Shown: piece by piece, positions 34,749 to 35,806 of the stretch | Layout of the letters: each line of letters opens with the position of its first letter | How positions within the stretch are numbered: position 1 is the first letter of the stretch | NCBI GenBank assembly: GCA_944340905.1 | Contig: CALVLT010000022.1 | Coordinates: 1-35,806, forward strand | Origin: an uncultured Clostridia bacterium | Lineage (GTDB): Bacteria > Bacillota > Clostridia > Christensenellales > Borkfalkiaceae | Reading direction: 5' to 3' | DNA: 35,806 nt | Notes under the pieces: model-generated | What the model was told of the DNA's origin: nothing | The model's input: the letters and a program-made list of their open reading frames with translations, nothing else | The model's database searches: none | Program-made: the position numbers and the translations under genes

Positions 34749-35549
34749 ATGTTCCATCAGCCGCAGAATACGTTCGGAAGAAAAATTTACAACTCGATGC
34801 AATATGACGACCTGACATACCGGCCGCACTTCCACAAGAGCTTTGAATTATGGTATTGCGCGGAGGGCAGCGTCGGCGTCGGTGCAGACGGGAAAGACAC
34901 AGTGCTCGCGTGCGACGACTATATGCTGATCTTCCCCTACACCGTTCATGCCTTCTCTGTCAGGCCGCCCTCCCGCCTATGGGTGGCGGTCTTTTCGGGC
35001 GATTATGTGCCCGAACTGGAACAGCTCTCCAAGACCGTGCGGCCTGCAATCAAAGCATTTCATGTCGATAAGGCGACGCAGAAGTTTCTCGATCGTACGC
35101 TGATGGAGCGCAGGTATCTGCCCGACGATCTGCGCACCCGCCCTGACTCGCCCGCCGGGCATGAGGTGTGCGCCATCAAATCAGGACTGTACGCCCTCGC
35201 CGGCGCCTTCATGAAAGATGCCGATCTCCTGCCCATCTCCCGCCCTAACAGCCTTGTAATGGAAATCATCCGCTACATTGAGGACAATTTCACTGCGGAC
35301 ATCACCCTCCGTTCCGCTGCCGATGCTTTGGGCTACAACGGCCAGTACCTTTCGCGCATATTCAGAAACACACTGAACATTCCATTCCGCAGCCTGATCA
35401 ACCAGTATCGGTTTGACTACGCCTGCAAACTGCTCGAACAGGAGGGCGTTTCGGTGACACAGGCGGCGCTGGATGCAGGATTCCAATCCGTGCGCAACTT
35501 CAACCGCATCTACCGTGAAAAAACGGGCAGTTCCCCGAAGAGACCATAG
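34749..35549 (+). CDS. AraC-family transcriptional regulator with cupin sensor domain
   Basis: Likely regulator of the divergent glycyl radical operon. The 266-residue protein has an N-terminal cupin-like sensor (YRPHFHKSFELWYCAEG with His27 and His29; DDYMLIFPYTVHAF) and a C-terminal double helix-turn-helix (about 170-266: IRYIEDNFTADITLRSAADALGYNGQYLSRIFRN; ACKLLEQEGVSVTQAALDAGFQSVRNFNRIYREKTGSSPKRP). ATG 34749 with GAGGGAAAA is preferred over an ATG 13 codons upstream that lies on the promoter. AraC proteins of this kind usually sense a sugar or small metabolite and activate neighbouring genes. Confidence 0.92.
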   Translation: MFHQPQNTFGRKIYNSMQYDDLTYRPHFHKSFELWYCAEGSVGVGADGKDTVLACDDYMLIFPYTVHAFSVRPPSRLWVAVFSGDYVPELEQLSKTVRPAIKAFHVDKATQKFLDRTLMERRYLPDDLRTRPDSPAGHEVCAIKSGLYALAGAFMKDADLLPISRPNSLVMEIIRYIEDNFTADITLRSAADALGYNGQYLSRIFRNTLNIPFRSLINQYRFDYACKLLEQEGVSVTQAALDAGFQSVRNFNRIYREKTGSSPKRP

Positions 35550-35658
35550 CAAGTGCACCGGAGCCGGGACCCCAAACTTGAACTTATATTTTTCTTCGGC
35601 GGCCGCCTTGCAAAGAGCAGCCTCATTCTATGGCTACCATGTACGATCTGAAAATATT

Positions 35659-35699
35659 GCGCGGCGCAGTCGGATGACTGCGCCGCGCGCGTATTTTTT
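35659..35699 (+). terminator. Terminator downstream of the AraC-type gene
   Basis: GCGCGGCGCAGTC and GACTGCGCCGCGC form a perfect 13-base stem with a GGAT loop, followed by CGCGTATTTTTT. It lies 110 bases after the regulator stop, and I see no gene between. Confidence 0.85.
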
Positions 35700-35731
35700 A
35701 TACTTCTATAAAGGAACGCCGCCCCCTTCTG

Positions 35732-35806
35732 ATATGCACCCCAAAAGTTGGACAGACATTAGGGGGTGCATATTTTTATGTCAAAAGGAAAAAGATTTCA
35801 AACAAA
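35732..35806 (+). mobile_element. Left end of an IS3-family-like insertion sequence (cut by the window edge)
   Basis: TGCACCCCAAAAGTTGGACAG at 35735 onward resembles the terminal repeats of IS3-family elements of the IS150 group, and a short-spaced transposase start follows at 35778. The right end is outside the window. An 11-base inverted pair (35732-35742 and 35763-35773) lies within this end. Confidence 0.65.
35778..35806 (+). CDS. Transposase OrfA, 5' end only
   Basis: ATG 35778 gives MSKGKRFQT before the window ends. A basic start of this kind right behind IS3-type terminal sequence is typical of OrfA, the helix-turn-helix protein of IS3-family elements. AGGGGGTG at 35761-35768 is the ribosome site, but it lies inside the right arm of the inverted repeat. 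Only nine residues are visible, so the family call rests mainly on the element end. Confidence 0.55.

Overview
The window looks like a chromosome segment of a fairly GC-rich Firmicute of the class Clostridia. The evidence is a T-box leader in front of thrS, the clustered thrS-infC-rpmI-rplT genes, an LL-diaminopimelate aminotransferase route to lysine and cell wall, strong consensus TTGACA/TATAAT promoters with 17-base spacers, good GGAGG ribosome binding sites and a glycyl radical enzyme. Species cannot be named from sequence alone; an uncultured gut Clostridia (Christensenellales-like) is a guess.

Layout. 1-1.9 kb: AT-rich end of a mobile element with a large serine recombinase, next to a tRNA-Ala(GGC) gene that has a 30-base copy of its own 5' half upstream. 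2.3-4.3 kb: a two-gene rbsK-lacI operon behind a sigma-A promoter with a perfect 16-base LacI-type operator. 4.4-5.1 kb: an unrecognised lipoprotein. 5.1-5.6 kb: a block of intergenic repeats, including a palindromic MITE-like element. 5.6-12.8 kb: a tight run of six genes, purA-dapF-pyrG-dapL-malQ-mscL, read leftward from one promoter to a terminator. 12.9-13.4 kb: a zinc-ribbon NUDIX hydrolase. 13.5-17.8 kb: proA followed by a FucI/AraA-type isomerase and a xylulokinase-type kinase. 18-19 kb: an AT-rich orphan PD-(D/E)XK nuclease-family gene, probably acquired. 19.1-24.9 kb: translation block yebC, TrmH-type methyltransferase, rplT, rpmI, infC with leader, thrS with T-box, and a YtxC-like gene. 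25.1-27.5 kb: leuS. 27.5-28 kb: second repeat block. 28-31.5 kb: clpB followed by a RimK-type ATP-grasp ligase. 31.7-35.5 kb: a short, divergent glycyl radical enzyme, its radical-SAM activase and a divergent AraC regulator. 35.7 kb to the end: left end of an IS3-family-like insertion sequence.

How the genes work together. Most of the window is core metabolism (purine and CTP synthesis, lysine/peptidoglycan precursors, proline, glycogen/maltodextrin use) and translation. Three sets look like catabolic or accessory modules: rbsK-lacI, the isomerase/kinase pair, and the glycyl radical enzyme system. The last is the best candidate for undescribed chemistry: it is complete as enzyme, activase and regulator, short for its superfamily, and has tryptophan next to both radical-bearing residues. 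No substrate can be assigned from context, because no transporter or downstream enzyme lies beside it in the window.
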